DNA from: Solicoccozyma terricola
Lineage: Eukaryota; Basidiomycota; Tremellomycetes; Filobasidiales; Piskurozymaceae
Length of the DNA: 64,000 nt
Direction: 5' to 3'
Assembly: GCA_001600875.1 (NCBI GenBank)
Contig: BCLD01000001.1
Location: forward strand, 306,162 to 370,161
Position numbers and translations under genes: made by a program. The notes below the pieces were generated by a model. That model saw only the letters and a list, made by a program, of their open reading frames with translations. It ran no database searches and had not been told where the DNA came from. Positions 48,159-59,600 of this stretch are shown piece after piece (the stretch's first letter is position 1; the number at the start of each line of letters is the position of its first letter).

Positions 48159-51100
48159 TCATTGTCCCAGTGTCAGTCCGTACGTTGCGTAGGTACCGTA
48201 CCTCCCGTCGTCCAGAGCTTCGTTAGTCCCGTCACCGCCATATCCACCGTCCCCTGCTTGGTTCGACTGCACATATTCAAAATCCAGAGGTAGGCCGTCC
48301 GCGAAGGCATAAAGGACTTGCGCAGCACCCAGGGTGAATGACGTCCGCCTATCGTCGTCGTCGTCGTCGTCCATACCAGGGATGGTATCACCATCCGAGT
48401 CGACCATCCTAAGACGTTCATTTACTTCCGCAGCCACTACCGAAACATCCATAACAGGAATGCCGGCCGCCTTCGGTCCACCACCACCACGCTTTTTACG
48501 CGGTACCCCGCGGTCTCCATCCAGGAGTAAGGTGGTTCTGCGCTTCTTGCTCTGGGAAGGACTGTGTGTGTCGTCCGTGACATTGTCCCATGCCTCGGAA
48601 GCTTTCGCTGATTTCTTCCTGTTGCGAACGGTTGGGAGATCGCCATTCCCAGGTGTGACAAAATCATTAGATTGTTTCGACGTCTTTGGCTTGTTCGGTC
48701 TCCTTTTCGCATAATGCCTCGCTCTGTTCAGACGAGTGATGACCTCGGGTGGTATGGCAGGACTTTGAAGATCCTCCTTCCTCTTGACAAATCGTACGGC
48801 GTGGATCTGTCTCTCAGGTGGGATGACAGGCTGAGCCCCCATGCTCTCCAGGTACGCCTGGACTGAACCACCCTTCTTCGCCTCAGCAACAGAGAAGTTG
48901 CCAATGTTATTGAGTAGGCCATTACGCTTGAGGCAGACGGAGCAATTGCAGTAACCTTCACATTTCGGGCAGATGAAAGTACGGTCATCTTCGTCGAAGG
49001 CGATGTTATAGCTGTTCGAAGGGAGAAAGGGGGAGGGATGGGGAAGGGAGGGATGGGGAAGGGAACCATCAGCCCTGGGATATGTGGTTTGGAGATTGTG
49101 AGAGGACCTCACCGGACTCTGACACAGCTGATACAAAAGAAACGTCCACATATGGGATCTTTGCTACGACACTTCATCTTCGGCAAGTCGCTACGACGGC
49201 GGCACTGATGACAGGGTTCCCCGGGAATATCCTAATTGAATGGGTGGGTGGGTGTCTTAGCGGATGGAGAAACCCTCAAATTTCTCCCTGCGCATCTATC
49301 AACTCACCCCGTAAGACTCGTAATCACCGATACCCCACCCCTTTGCTGTGATCTGCATCTCTGGAGCTTCGGAGACGGCTTCCATGAACTGTTCGACGGG
49401 AGGTGGATCTCTTGGAGTCTCGGGCACCGGTGGCATGTGGGTGTATTTGAACATGTCCAGCCGGCGCCGGCTCTTCGGTAGTAAAATGTCCACAAACGCA
49501 ATGCGTTGTCTGTCCTTCCCAGTAGGAAGATCTCGAGTGGTGCCATCCCATGCATACTGTGTTCGTCGTCGTCGAGACTGTCTCGGTCGAATATCAGTGG
49601 CACCGGGAGGCCGACCACGCTTCCTCTCTTGAACCTGGAGTGAGAGGCGGAGAGGATCGGCGTAGAGGGACTTTTAGCACCATAGCTGAGGTCTAGCTTG
49701 CGGATGACAAAATATCTCACATCGTCCAGACTCCGCCCGCTGTTGCCACCAAGGCCAAGTAAATTCAGCAGACGCTCATTATCAGCAATCTGAATGCGAC
49801 GCTGGGTCTCGTCTGTAAGTCAAGCATAATTGAGGGTAGGTCAGGTGTGATCTCCCAATGGGTCATCGCAGTCACGCAACTCACAGTCGTGTTCCTCTTC
49901 CTCGTCGCCATCGAGGTCATCGTGATTGTCATCGTGATTGTCATCGTGTTCATCATGATGATCGTCATGATGATCGTCAAGATGATCGTCATCTACGACT
50001 ATGATGGGATGGGAGGGTAAGGAGGGACTAGGAGGCTCCATCAAAGGTACGCTTGCTGGAGGACACAGTTGAACCTCAGATGTTGAAGCTGAAATTGATA
50101 GTTCCGCTCCTAATGACTCCACCTCCAATGGCTTCTTCTCCGTTACCTTGACAACCTCCTGCGACACGTCAGATGTTTCAAGAACCGTCGACGCCACGCT
50201 CAGCGCAATGAGAGCGTCAGTGGCTTCTAATCGATCTCTCTCTCCTGAAGATTCTTGGCGTGACATTTGAGAAGACAGTTGTTCAGTTGCACCACGTCGT
50301 TGCTGCGCTGATGGTTGTAGCACCGTCGGGTGGAGGACATTGAGATCGTAATGAACTTTTTCCAATGGTTCGGATGATTCTTGTCGAGGTGTATTAATCT
50401 TTGGAACGACGCCCGTTTGCGATTGGAGAATTGCAGGTGAGACCAATCGTTTTCGTTGCAATGACGATGTCCGTTGCAATGACGAAACCGGCTGTTCCTT
50501 GGTTACATCTACGTGATGAACCTTCTGCACAACCCGTCTATTCCGACGATTCAACTTCTCATCATTATTCATCTTCTCATCCTGTTTCATCTTCTCCTTG
50601 ATCTTAATCGCCGTCGCCGTCGCCGTCGCCGACGTCGACGTCGTTTCCTCTTCTATTTCATTCCGCGTAATAATCTCTAAATCCATTGTATTTCTCTTCT
50701 CTTGATTACTATTCTCATTCACAAGATGACGATCGTTTTCCTCCGTTATCTGAATTGATGAAGTAACCGGACGTAAAGGAGCAATAGGAGTGTTCTGGGT
50801 GGTGGGAAGGTGAGTATCAGAGTAAGGAGGTTGATATCGTGATGAAGATTGTTGAACATCTTGTTGTTGTGGTTGTCGTTGTTGTTCGCGTTGTTCGCGT
50901 TGTTCATGTTGTTCATGTTGTTCAGGTTGTTCAGGTTGTTCTTCATATGGCCGATGTACGTATGTAGCAAGAGACGACGGCGACAACGACGAGGAGGAAT
51001 AACCATTTGGAATCGGTAAATGATGAGAATCCTGATATCGATGTTGATGATGATAAGATGATATAGATGTAGATGTAGATGTAGATGTAGAATGTGGAAT

Positions 51101-51973
51101 GTCGGATGAAATGTGATTAGAATTTCCCTTATTTGTTGATTGGTAGATCGGATTAAACGAGGGTGAATACGATGGATATTCTTGAGTCGTCGTTGAATCA
51201 TCAACTACCTCATTGGATCTTCTATTCGAGGTTGGATTTGGATTGGGAACCATTAGAGTTTGAGGTGATTTTGGATGTTGGATTGTAGGAATACGATTAA
51301 ATAAACCTGTTGATGATGTTTGATACATCCCAGATTCTGAATTCCAATTTCTTGACAATTCGTGATTATTACGAGTCACATCATGTTGTTGTGATGATGA
51401 TGATGATGATGTGTTGTTGTTGTTGTAATTATATCTCGACCGTGGTTGAAAATCATCAACCATTCGAACAGATTGTGATTCTCGATTCAAAGTCATCCCC
51501 CTATTTACATCTCCTTGATCATCGTTATACCTTTTTGGAATATTCATTAATCGTTGTGGGAATGTATTTGCGATTGATTGTGAAGAAGAGGATGAAGATG
51601 ATATGGATTGGATAGGGAGATGTTGGAATGTGGATGATGGTATTGACGAAGTGGGGTATGGTTGAGTTTTCAAGAATGGGATGGAGTTGGGAGACGAATG
51701 AGTGATAGTTTCAGAATCCCCTGAGATTGTTTGAAGAGATTTTTGAGGTTCGTAGTAACCAGCCGACGCCGACGCCGACGACGACGAAGAGTTTAACATT
51801 CGATTTTGATTCTCCATACCTATCCCTCTCCCTCCTGAATCAACAACCTGTAGACCTCTTTCGTGTTGTAGGTTTTGTATACTTGGAAGAATAGGAGTAG
51901 GGTGATATGATGTTCGGTATATTATCGAATTGGAATCAATTCCTCCATCGTAGTTATCCGGTTCATAACTCAT
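48159..51973 (-). CDS. CDCA7-type zinc-finger protein (zf-4CXXC_R1) with AT-hook
   Basis: The start ATG at 51973 (MSYEPDNYDGG) opens a roughly 696-codon first exon (51973-49885) rich in Ser/Asn/Gln. It contains QREQREQ-type repeats near 50900 and ends in an Asp/His-rich tract (about 49890-49990). Later exons give RIQIADNERLLNLLGLGG, then an AT-hook-like KRGRPPG (near 49615). The 4CXXC_R1 zinc-binding domain follows (about 49215-48850): CHQCRRRSDLPKMKC, CGRFFCISCVRVRY, FICPKC, CNCSVCLKRNG, ending GGSVQAYLESMG. A basic/acidic C-terminal tail stops at 48159. In vertebrates CDCA7 partners the HELLS remodeller in maintaining DNA methylation. The Arg after CHQC, the Gly before FFC and the Arg of VRY match the human positions altered in ICF3 syndrome (from memory). 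Role here is inferred. No JmjC domain is present. Confidence 0.85.
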
Positions 51974-53713
51974 CCTTTTGGTTGGGGGGGGGGTGAGTTT
52001 CGCGGAAATGAAACCTAGAGATTTAATAATAACAGAGTCGTGGTTTGCATTTCCATCTCCATAAGCATGTTGAAGAAGATAATTGACCCTCTACCAAATT
52101 TTTGCTACCAGTTTGCGAACGGGGGTTGGAAAGGTTGAGAAGTCGAGACAGGTGATTTTTTACGTGTTACATGTGGGAAAATGACGGAAGACGTTTTAGG
52201 AATGTCCCCAGAAAATAACACGATCGGAGGAGGGAAATCGCAGTGGTTGATTTGTCCAAGAAGAAGGAACGGTTAATGGTGTGTGTGTGGTTTGGGAGGG
52301 GACATTCAAGGACTTGTGTTTGCCAATCTGTTCATACGAAGGTTAAGGGAGCAACCCACGCTTACGACCATCGTGAGTAAATCAACCGGTGGAGGGAGGT
52401 GGAGGGGGGAGGGGAAGAGGGAGTGAGTTTGACTTCGCCACCGCCACCGCCACCGCCACCGTGCTATGTCCCTTTCGTGTTATAGAGAGAAATAGAAATA
52501 GGGAAGAGCAAGTCTCTGGCTGAGTACAGTACATTTCAAGTTGTACCGAGGGACATACATTTGTGATGTTATGGCATGCCGAGTTGGGGTGGACGATCGT
52601 AGGACAACAGCCGTATGTATGATTTGTATGATTTGTCGTCGGAACTCGGAACTCGGACGTAGGGAGCCGTTCCATTCACAAGTTTTGAAAAATTCCCGGA
52701 TCAGCGGAACGAACGTGGGGGTGGTGGTGTCTACTGACGGACGGGAACCGAAGCCTGAGATCCCCATTTTTCCTGATTTTCTCCTATTTTATTATTTTAT
52801 TCCGGAGTGGCGTGGTGGGGGGGTGTTGGCGGGTACGAGCGAGCGAGAGGAGTCATAATACGTGTGTGTGGGAGTTCACAACGAAAGAATATGAACATGA
52901 CATGAACATCGATTTTGATGGTCCGCCGCCAACATCAGAACATGTGGTGGACAGGGATGCAGGGATGTCCCCGGGAAACACATGGCTTTGCTGATAATCC
53001 TTTGGCACGCATTTACCCTGCTCTCTCTCTCTCTCTTTGAATGCTCCTTGCATATCCATCCTTTGAATCTTTGATGGACCGGGAGGGAGGATCGATCCGC
53101 GTCGGTGACCAATCCGTTCATCCATACGTACGTCGGAGGTAAGAAGACGAAGACGAAGGCGGGGGTACACCTCTCCCAGACCCCCCCTTTCTCTCCTGAA
53201 CGCCACCATAATCCCAAAAAGAGGGATCCCTCCAGAGATCCTCTCGGACGATCTGTATTTTATTTATTTTCTCCCATGACACCGATGGATGTGTATATGC
53301 ATTCACCGGAGATGATCTCAAAGGGATTGATATGGCGTATGAGGGAGGGAGGGAGGGAGGGAGGGGGGCGGGGAGGGTTATCATGGTCAGGTCATACATT
53401 CCCTCAACATCCATTCACACCGGTCGATCCCTTTTGCGTCTTCTTAAAGGACCGAGGGGGATGTATAGCAAGTATCATTCCCCGTCCGTTTACGTTATAA
53501 CCATTATTTCTCCCTATTCTATATAGTATATCATTCCCATCCCCCAACCCCCCCCCCCCCACCGTATAGACGGACATCCCATTCCCCACCTCCCATTTTC
53601 CATCCTTCGATTCCACCCATTCGAATACCCCTTCCCACTCCTCCCGTCTTCCAGTCGTTCTTTCATCCCCTTCGTTATCCCGTTATCCCCTCCGTTTCAA
53701 ATCACCCCTCACC
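51974..53713. other. Divergent intergenic region CDCA7-like / membrane protein
   Basis: 1.74 kb with no supported gene. Contains G10 (51984-51993) directly upstream of the minus-strand start codon, a (CGCCAC)4 run (52437-52460), a (GGGA)n purine run (53341-53377), a CT run (53021-53036), C13 (53548-53560) and a strongly C/T-rich leader (53560-53713). Its length suggests promoters or long leaders for both genes. Confidence 0.55.
53341..53377 (+). repeat. (GGGA)n purine run, G-quadruplex-capable
   Basis: Consecutive GAGG/GGGA units ending in GGGGGGCGGGGAGGG. Visible directly. It lies about 340 bp upstream of the membrane-protein start. Confidence 0.85.
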
Positions 53714-54171
53714 ATGTCTCCAGTCAACACCACTTTAGGTATCAATTATGATTATCCTGAAAGTGTGACAATACATAAAGTAATCGCTGGACAGGTGAGT
53801 TGGCCCGTTGTTTCGAATTCCCCACATGGACACTTTTCCCGAAGGGAGTCTGGAACGAACGACAAGAACGACCCCCCTACAAATAAACAAGATGCTTACC
53901 CCTACCTTTGATTTGATATCAATAAATAAAAACAGTTCCTTGGATGTGTCGTTATGGCGGTGAGTGGGTTTCGCCTGAATTCCCACACCGTCTATTGGAT
54001 TGGATTGGATAGGATAAGAGCTGAACTTTTCCCACCTCACCGGGGGGTTCCTTTCTCAACTTTCCCAGATTCTCGCAGGAGGTACTCTCATGCAACAGGT
54101 GAAACCCCAACCTCCTTCACCCTCACCCACCTCACCTCCTATTTCTCATCTCCCACTGAACCGAACCCCTC

Positions 54172-54231
<60 letters not shown>

Positions 54232-55384
54232 ATCCCCACAACGCCTCTCCATCCAGGCCCACTACTTCCGTTCATTCCCACATGACGGACGTATCATGCA
54301 ATTATTCGTTCACCTCGCATGTATAATCTCACACGTCCAAACAGGGATGGTATTATACGCTGAATATACAGTATTCGTTACTTATTATGCGAATGCGGCG
54401 GTATTGACGAGACATAATGCGGTGAGTGGTGGGTTGTTCTTTCGAGGGGGGGATTTTTTTTTTGGGAAAGCTGATGCGGTTATGTGATATGTGTGCGGGG
54501 GGTCACGTTTTTTGTTTTTTGTTTTTAATTAGATCATTGATTCGCAAGCGGTGTTGACGGGTACCGTGTTAGTAATTGTTCAATGCTTCTACGCTCGACG
54601 AATGTGGACAGTGAGTTTCTTGCTTTTTTCTCACTTCTCGCTCGTTCACTAGGGTTTATTAGCAAACTAGAAACGCTGAAACACATGTCACTTCCATCGC
54701 CACCCGATTTCTTTTTTGCGTAAACTCTTTCGAATCATCTTTCCTTTTTTATTAGTTACAAGGTCGTCCAAATCTTATCCTCATCTTCTTCTCCGTTGTT
54801 ATTCCACTTGGATGGGGTCTTTCCCTTGCGTGAGTTTTATCATTTCCCCTTCCCAATGGTCCGAACGTCCAACTCGAATTCACTTTCCAACACACTTCCT
54901 CCCTCCCCCCCCCCCAACCCCTTCCAAACGCTATAGCTCAACAATCGCTCGCGTCTTCTTCCCTAAAGCATCTGACATGTCCACCATCTCTTGGCCGGAA
55001 ATTCAAGTTTGGGAATCAAGCTTCTCACCAATCCTCATCGCCGGATGGAGTTTAACATTGTTCATCAACCTTGTCATCTTCGTTGGGACGTGGTGGACTT
55101 TGAGAAAGTTTATTCATGATGCCGATGAGAGGTGAGAGTCGGGGTGTGGGGGTGGAGAGAGGGGGGGGGGGAGCTGGTGTTGCTGGGAAGCTGATTTCCG
55201 ACGAAATGTTTTGGAAATACATTCAAAGGTGTCGAACGGTTCTATGCAAGATGATTAGAAATCTAGCCGAGACCATGGTATGTGCTCGGTCGCCTTACCA
55301 TCCTATCGCGTACCAAACACCTCGTTGAATTTCCTGTTCTCCGTTTCCTCCTCTCCCCCCCCCCCCCCCCCCCCCCCCTCCTCC

Positions 55385-55459
<75 letters not shown>

Positions 55460-56091
55460 CGCCCCGGCTTCCAATCCCCTGTGTGTTGAAAACCCCCCTT
55501 TTCGTCTCTTTCTTTTAGCAAAATTCTTCATCATGTCACTACTCCACCTCCTAATCTCCCGAACCACCCTTCGTCAGAAGATGCAAGTCCCCTTCACCCT
55601 CCCTAACATTTCCCCACTCGTCAACCACCACTGCCCACGAAAGGCTTCCATCGCGTCCATCGTTTCAGACACTCTTACCACTGGCCAGAGTAGCAAACCT
55701 GACTGTAACGGCGATGCTTGTGAATGTGAAATTGGGAGGAAGTCCTCTCAGCGCAAAGATCAATTGGATTCCGCTTCACCATCGCCTGCTTGGGAAGCAC
55801 CGTTGGAATGGGCTGAGAAGCCGGATCGGCCTGATAGTAGCAATGAAGTGAGATTTTACCCAGTCTCATGCATTAAATGAAGCCTTCAACTGACCCGGAT
55901 TTCATCAAATGGTCCTTGCATTACAGCACGCCTCTCAATATAATTGGTCTGCCGAAGAACTCCTACGTCAACCAGATGATATCTTCACTCCCGCCGGACG
56001 TGCACCTGCATCACTTGCCACAACAAATACGACTCAAATCTCTGCCAGTCCAGTGAGAGGTTCCTGCATTTCGTCCGGCAGCATTCCTTGA
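53714..56091 (+). CDS. Multi-pass membrane protein (basidiomycete DUF6534-like)
   Basis: The start ATG at 53714 (MSPVNTTLGINYDYPE) follows a C/T-rich leader. Small exons encode hydrophobic segments: FLGCVVMA plus ILAGGTLMQ (first helix, split by introns), LFVHLACIISHVQTGMVLY, AVLTGTVLVIVQCFYARRMW, LILIFFSVVIPLGWGLSLA and ILIAGWSLTLFINLVIFVGTWW. That makes at least five membrane helices, then RKFIHDADER, IRNLAETM and a Ser/Pro-rich cytoplasmic tail with CNGDACECEIG, stopping at 56089-56091. The layout resembles the DUF6534 family of basidiomycete proteins of unknown function. Introns carry the longest C tracts in the window (C57, C24, C73). The join across 55276-55518 is unresolved: after NLAETM the direct GT-AG splice runs into an early stop, while the long downstream frame is in another phase. 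The 3' part of the model is therefore uncertain. Confidence 0.7.
54173..54229 (+). repeat. Poly-C tract (C57) in intron
   Basis: Fifty-seven consecutive C in the third intron of the membrane-protein gene, 38 nt upstream of the CATCCAG acceptor. Confidence 0.92.
55355..55458 (+). repeat. Poly-C tract (C24 + C73) in intron
   Basis: C24 (55355-55378), TCCTCCT, then C73 (55386-55458), ending about 60 nt before the TTTTAG acceptor at 55518. Longest uninterrupted homopolymer in the window. Confidence 0.92.
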
Positions 56092-56622
56092 CTGACCACA
56101 TCGTCTCGCATAGCTCGTGACGGTACACCGTATCGTCGATATCGCGTAGATCGCAGCACGCTCCTCCTCTTCATCGTCTTCATCGTTTTGGGAAAGTCTA
56201 GCTAATTGCCACCGTGTGTCCAACCATGGTGGAAGAGTGGCGGTGGCCGGGAAATATCGTAGTATAGCCATTCAGTCGAGTATATATATAATCTACCGAA
56301 TATATCATTCGCACGCTTAGTCTTGAATGTCACAGCTTCATTTCCAACTCCAATCTTTCGTCTTCCGCGTCCTGTAAGGCATATCAACGTGAACAGCCGA
56401 TGAGAAGAGGGGGGGGGGGGGGAAACGATTTTGCCCAGTACACCCACGGATATTCGGTTTGCAACAGCTCGCAAACAACCAAGAGCTACGGGACGAATTG
56501 AATTGCAAGCTTTAAAGATTCACCCTTCAATAGTTTACAGCAGCCTGGACATAGATCGTGATCATGAAAAACAGGGAGTCCTATCATAAATTACAAATAC
56601 ACCGATAATCGTTATAGTTCTG
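56092..56622. other. Convergent 3' intergenic region membrane protein / SEC3
   Basis: 531 bp between two stop codons. Contains G14 (56409-56422) and AT-rich sequence near 56280-56310 and 56560-56620. No gene or RNA recognised. Confidence 0.5.
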
Positions 56623-59600
56623 TTACGCTGGTCTCGCTTTCTTGAAGGTAGCTTCCACATCCGTTGATGTGTATTCGAGAGTTTGACCGCTGTCCGCGTA
56701 GCACTTTGCTATCAGCTCCAGCCATACGGCGACCTCTCGCGAGAGCGTGTTACTGCAGGCCGTCCAAACCACGCCAATCAAAGCTGCACTTTCGGCACTG
56801 ATCTCGGTGTTGGTCAACGCCGAGAGGACATTGCCACTCGATTCCCCATCTTCGATCGAAAAGTGCTTTTCGACACGTTTGGCGAGCGCCTCCACCGATT
56901 TGCGGAGATCCCTAATAGAGCCAGCATCCTTAACAACCCGTTTCAGGGCCGCTCGATTGTATGCGGGGTTAGCTGCCACATCGGAAGGCGAGGACGCTTG
57001 CAGTTGGCGGTTGACAGCGTCAAAGAAGTCCTGGACGTTTGGCAATGTCAGGATCGCTCCTTCGGACCTCTCAGGTGTGAATATGCTTACCATTTGCTTC
57101 CCGAAGGACCGACGAAGCACCGCTTTCACGTAAGCCACCATGTTCTCCTCGTAAATACGCTGAGCCCGCTCTTGGAAGCTCGCCAGAACCTGAACATCTT
57201 GCTTGGCAGTGTCCGAGACGTAAAAATACATGTTCTCTGTTTGAGCCAAGATACCGGATTAGGGGTGTTGGCAAGCAGAGGTGCTGTCAAGACTCACCGA
57301 TCATGATGATGAAGTAGTTGAGTTGACCTTTATCCTCCATTGCAGACGCATCTCCTCTCTCGAGCTTCGCCATCTGCTGTAGGGTCTCAAACATGGCTGA
57401 CACGATCCCCTCATATGCCGCGTTAGCGGTGCGACGCACACCGAGCTGGTCGTAGTCGACAAGTTGAGCTTCGACGTGATCCGCGAAGGACTGAAGGGCA
57501 ACAAGAAGAAATGAGTCAGCAGGTTCGCCGGCAGACACGTACAATCGACCTACTGGGAAGTGCTTGATAAAATACGCTACTCCCGTTCGCTTCTTAACAG
57601 TCAACTTGGTTGCTTCGATCGTCTTAATCTGGTCAGCCTGTTCGAGTGCAGTTAGTAATTCAACATCGTTACGAGTCAGATCACTTCCAGCACATACTAT
57701 ATACCGATCAAGCAACGCTTGAAGTCGCTGGAGTTGCCGTTGCAAGATAGACGCTAGGAAGGTTGCATTGCGCGCTTCTGCTTCCTGCAATTGTCTCTCG
57801 CAGGCCGCAGTGATGCCGAATACTTGACTGTAGCGGTTGTCAGCCATCGTCAGCGAGATGTTTACGTGAAGCAGCGTAAGAAGCGCGCACATAGGCTCCC
57901 TCTGCAAAGCGCCGTCAACCCAATCCTTGATCTCCTTCCCCAAAAAACCAAATATGAGGTCGAGAGCAGATCGCTGAAGCTTCACAGTGGCAGGTCGCAT
58001 ACCCTTAGCGATGTTCCTGCTAGCCACACGTCGGAAATAACTGTCCAGATCCATATAATCGGCGTAGGTAATGACGTTGTCCGTAATTTGAAGGAAGTCC
58101 GCGATGAAGGCCTCTTCGCGGAAGATCTGCTCCGAAATGCGCTTCAATGCACGTTCGAAAGCCTGTGGGAGGAGGTTATGTCCCTGTCGTTCACATGAAG
58201 GATTCAATATCCCAACTCACATCACTTGCTTTCATACTGTTGCCAGAGCGTTTATCTTTCTTGTTGTCTTGTCCTCTGAAGTTACCAACAACAGTGCGTG
58301 AACGAGCCAAGGGTCCGGATCTGACGGTTGCCAGAGCACCAGCGAACGCTGAATCCAAATACTATTGCCTCAGTGAACAAGGCATACATGCACTGTTCGC
58401 GATCAAGCACTCACACCCATCGTCCTTGTCGTCCTCGGCAGGGCGCTTGACTTGATTAATGTGGAAGACCAAACACGACTTCATCTCCTTGCCATGCAAG
58501 TCGCTCGCTGCGCCGAAATAGTTCTATATGGGCAGAAGGTAGGCTCCGTGGTGAGCGTGAGGAGGCATCACGCTCGAAGGGCACAACTCACGGCACACAG
58601 CTTCTGATATCGCTCTTCGTCCATCTCTTTGATGTAAAGGATAAGGCCACAGTATTGGCCAAGCTTGTCCTCGAGAGCGTCATGAGGCATTATCATACCA
58701 CCAGTCATGACATCTGGTGTCTTCGCTGCCTGGGTCGCAGCGAGATCCGCCTGCAATATGCGCAGATGTGTCAGCAGGAAGCTTAGCAGGGGGATGCCAG
58801 GAATCACTGACCTGAAACTTGAACATGATGAAGAGGTATTCGATGACCCGCAGACAGAACTGCCGATTCCGGGTTTCGTACTCCTTCAGCCTCTCCATAG
58901 TAGCGGCCATATCACCTGCATGTTGTCTGTCAATTTCCAAGTTTGTCCTCAAGAGGAGAATATACTCACTCGCGTCTCTACCCGCCTGTAATGCCTTGTA
59001 CAGCGAGGTCGCAGCAATTTCGAGCGCCTGAATACCACGTTCGCTTTCAAGTGACTCTTGCGTGAGGGCTTGCAAATCAGCGTCTGCAACTTGCACGATT
59101 TGCTGTTGTGGAAATCTTAGCTTGTTGCCACGCTATCAGAAGCGCTTCATTTCTCACCAGCAGTTGCTCCAACTCTGCCAAAAGGGCTCTCTGATTGGCC
59201 GTTTGAACCTGCAAACCTTTATTTTGCGACTCGATATAAGTGATGTCTTCGTTAACGACCTGTTGAGGAGGAGATGTCAGCGAGAGTCCACATTGGTCGG
59301 AGAATATTTACCCACATTCAGTTGCACCTTGTACCCAGAGAGGTTTCTGTCCATCTCATCGAGCTCCTGAACGGCTTCGTCCAATTGAGTCATGACTGCG
59401 CCGATTCGATCATCAGTCTCGAGGAAGGCGTGTATATTCGCCTGAAGCAAAATAGCAGTCAGCAATCCTTCAACGTATGGCGATGGGAAGCCTACTAACA
59501 GCTTCCAGCGCATTCAGTTCATCCAACAACCTCCCCTCGATTGCTTCAGCCGTCCCTTGATGGTGTGTCCCACTCTCCATACCAAAATCAAAGCCTTCCA

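Noticed and set aside
52853..53217. Short frames on both strands in the CDCA7/membrane-protein intergenic region
   Set aside because: Simple-sequence and chance frames with no family resemblance.
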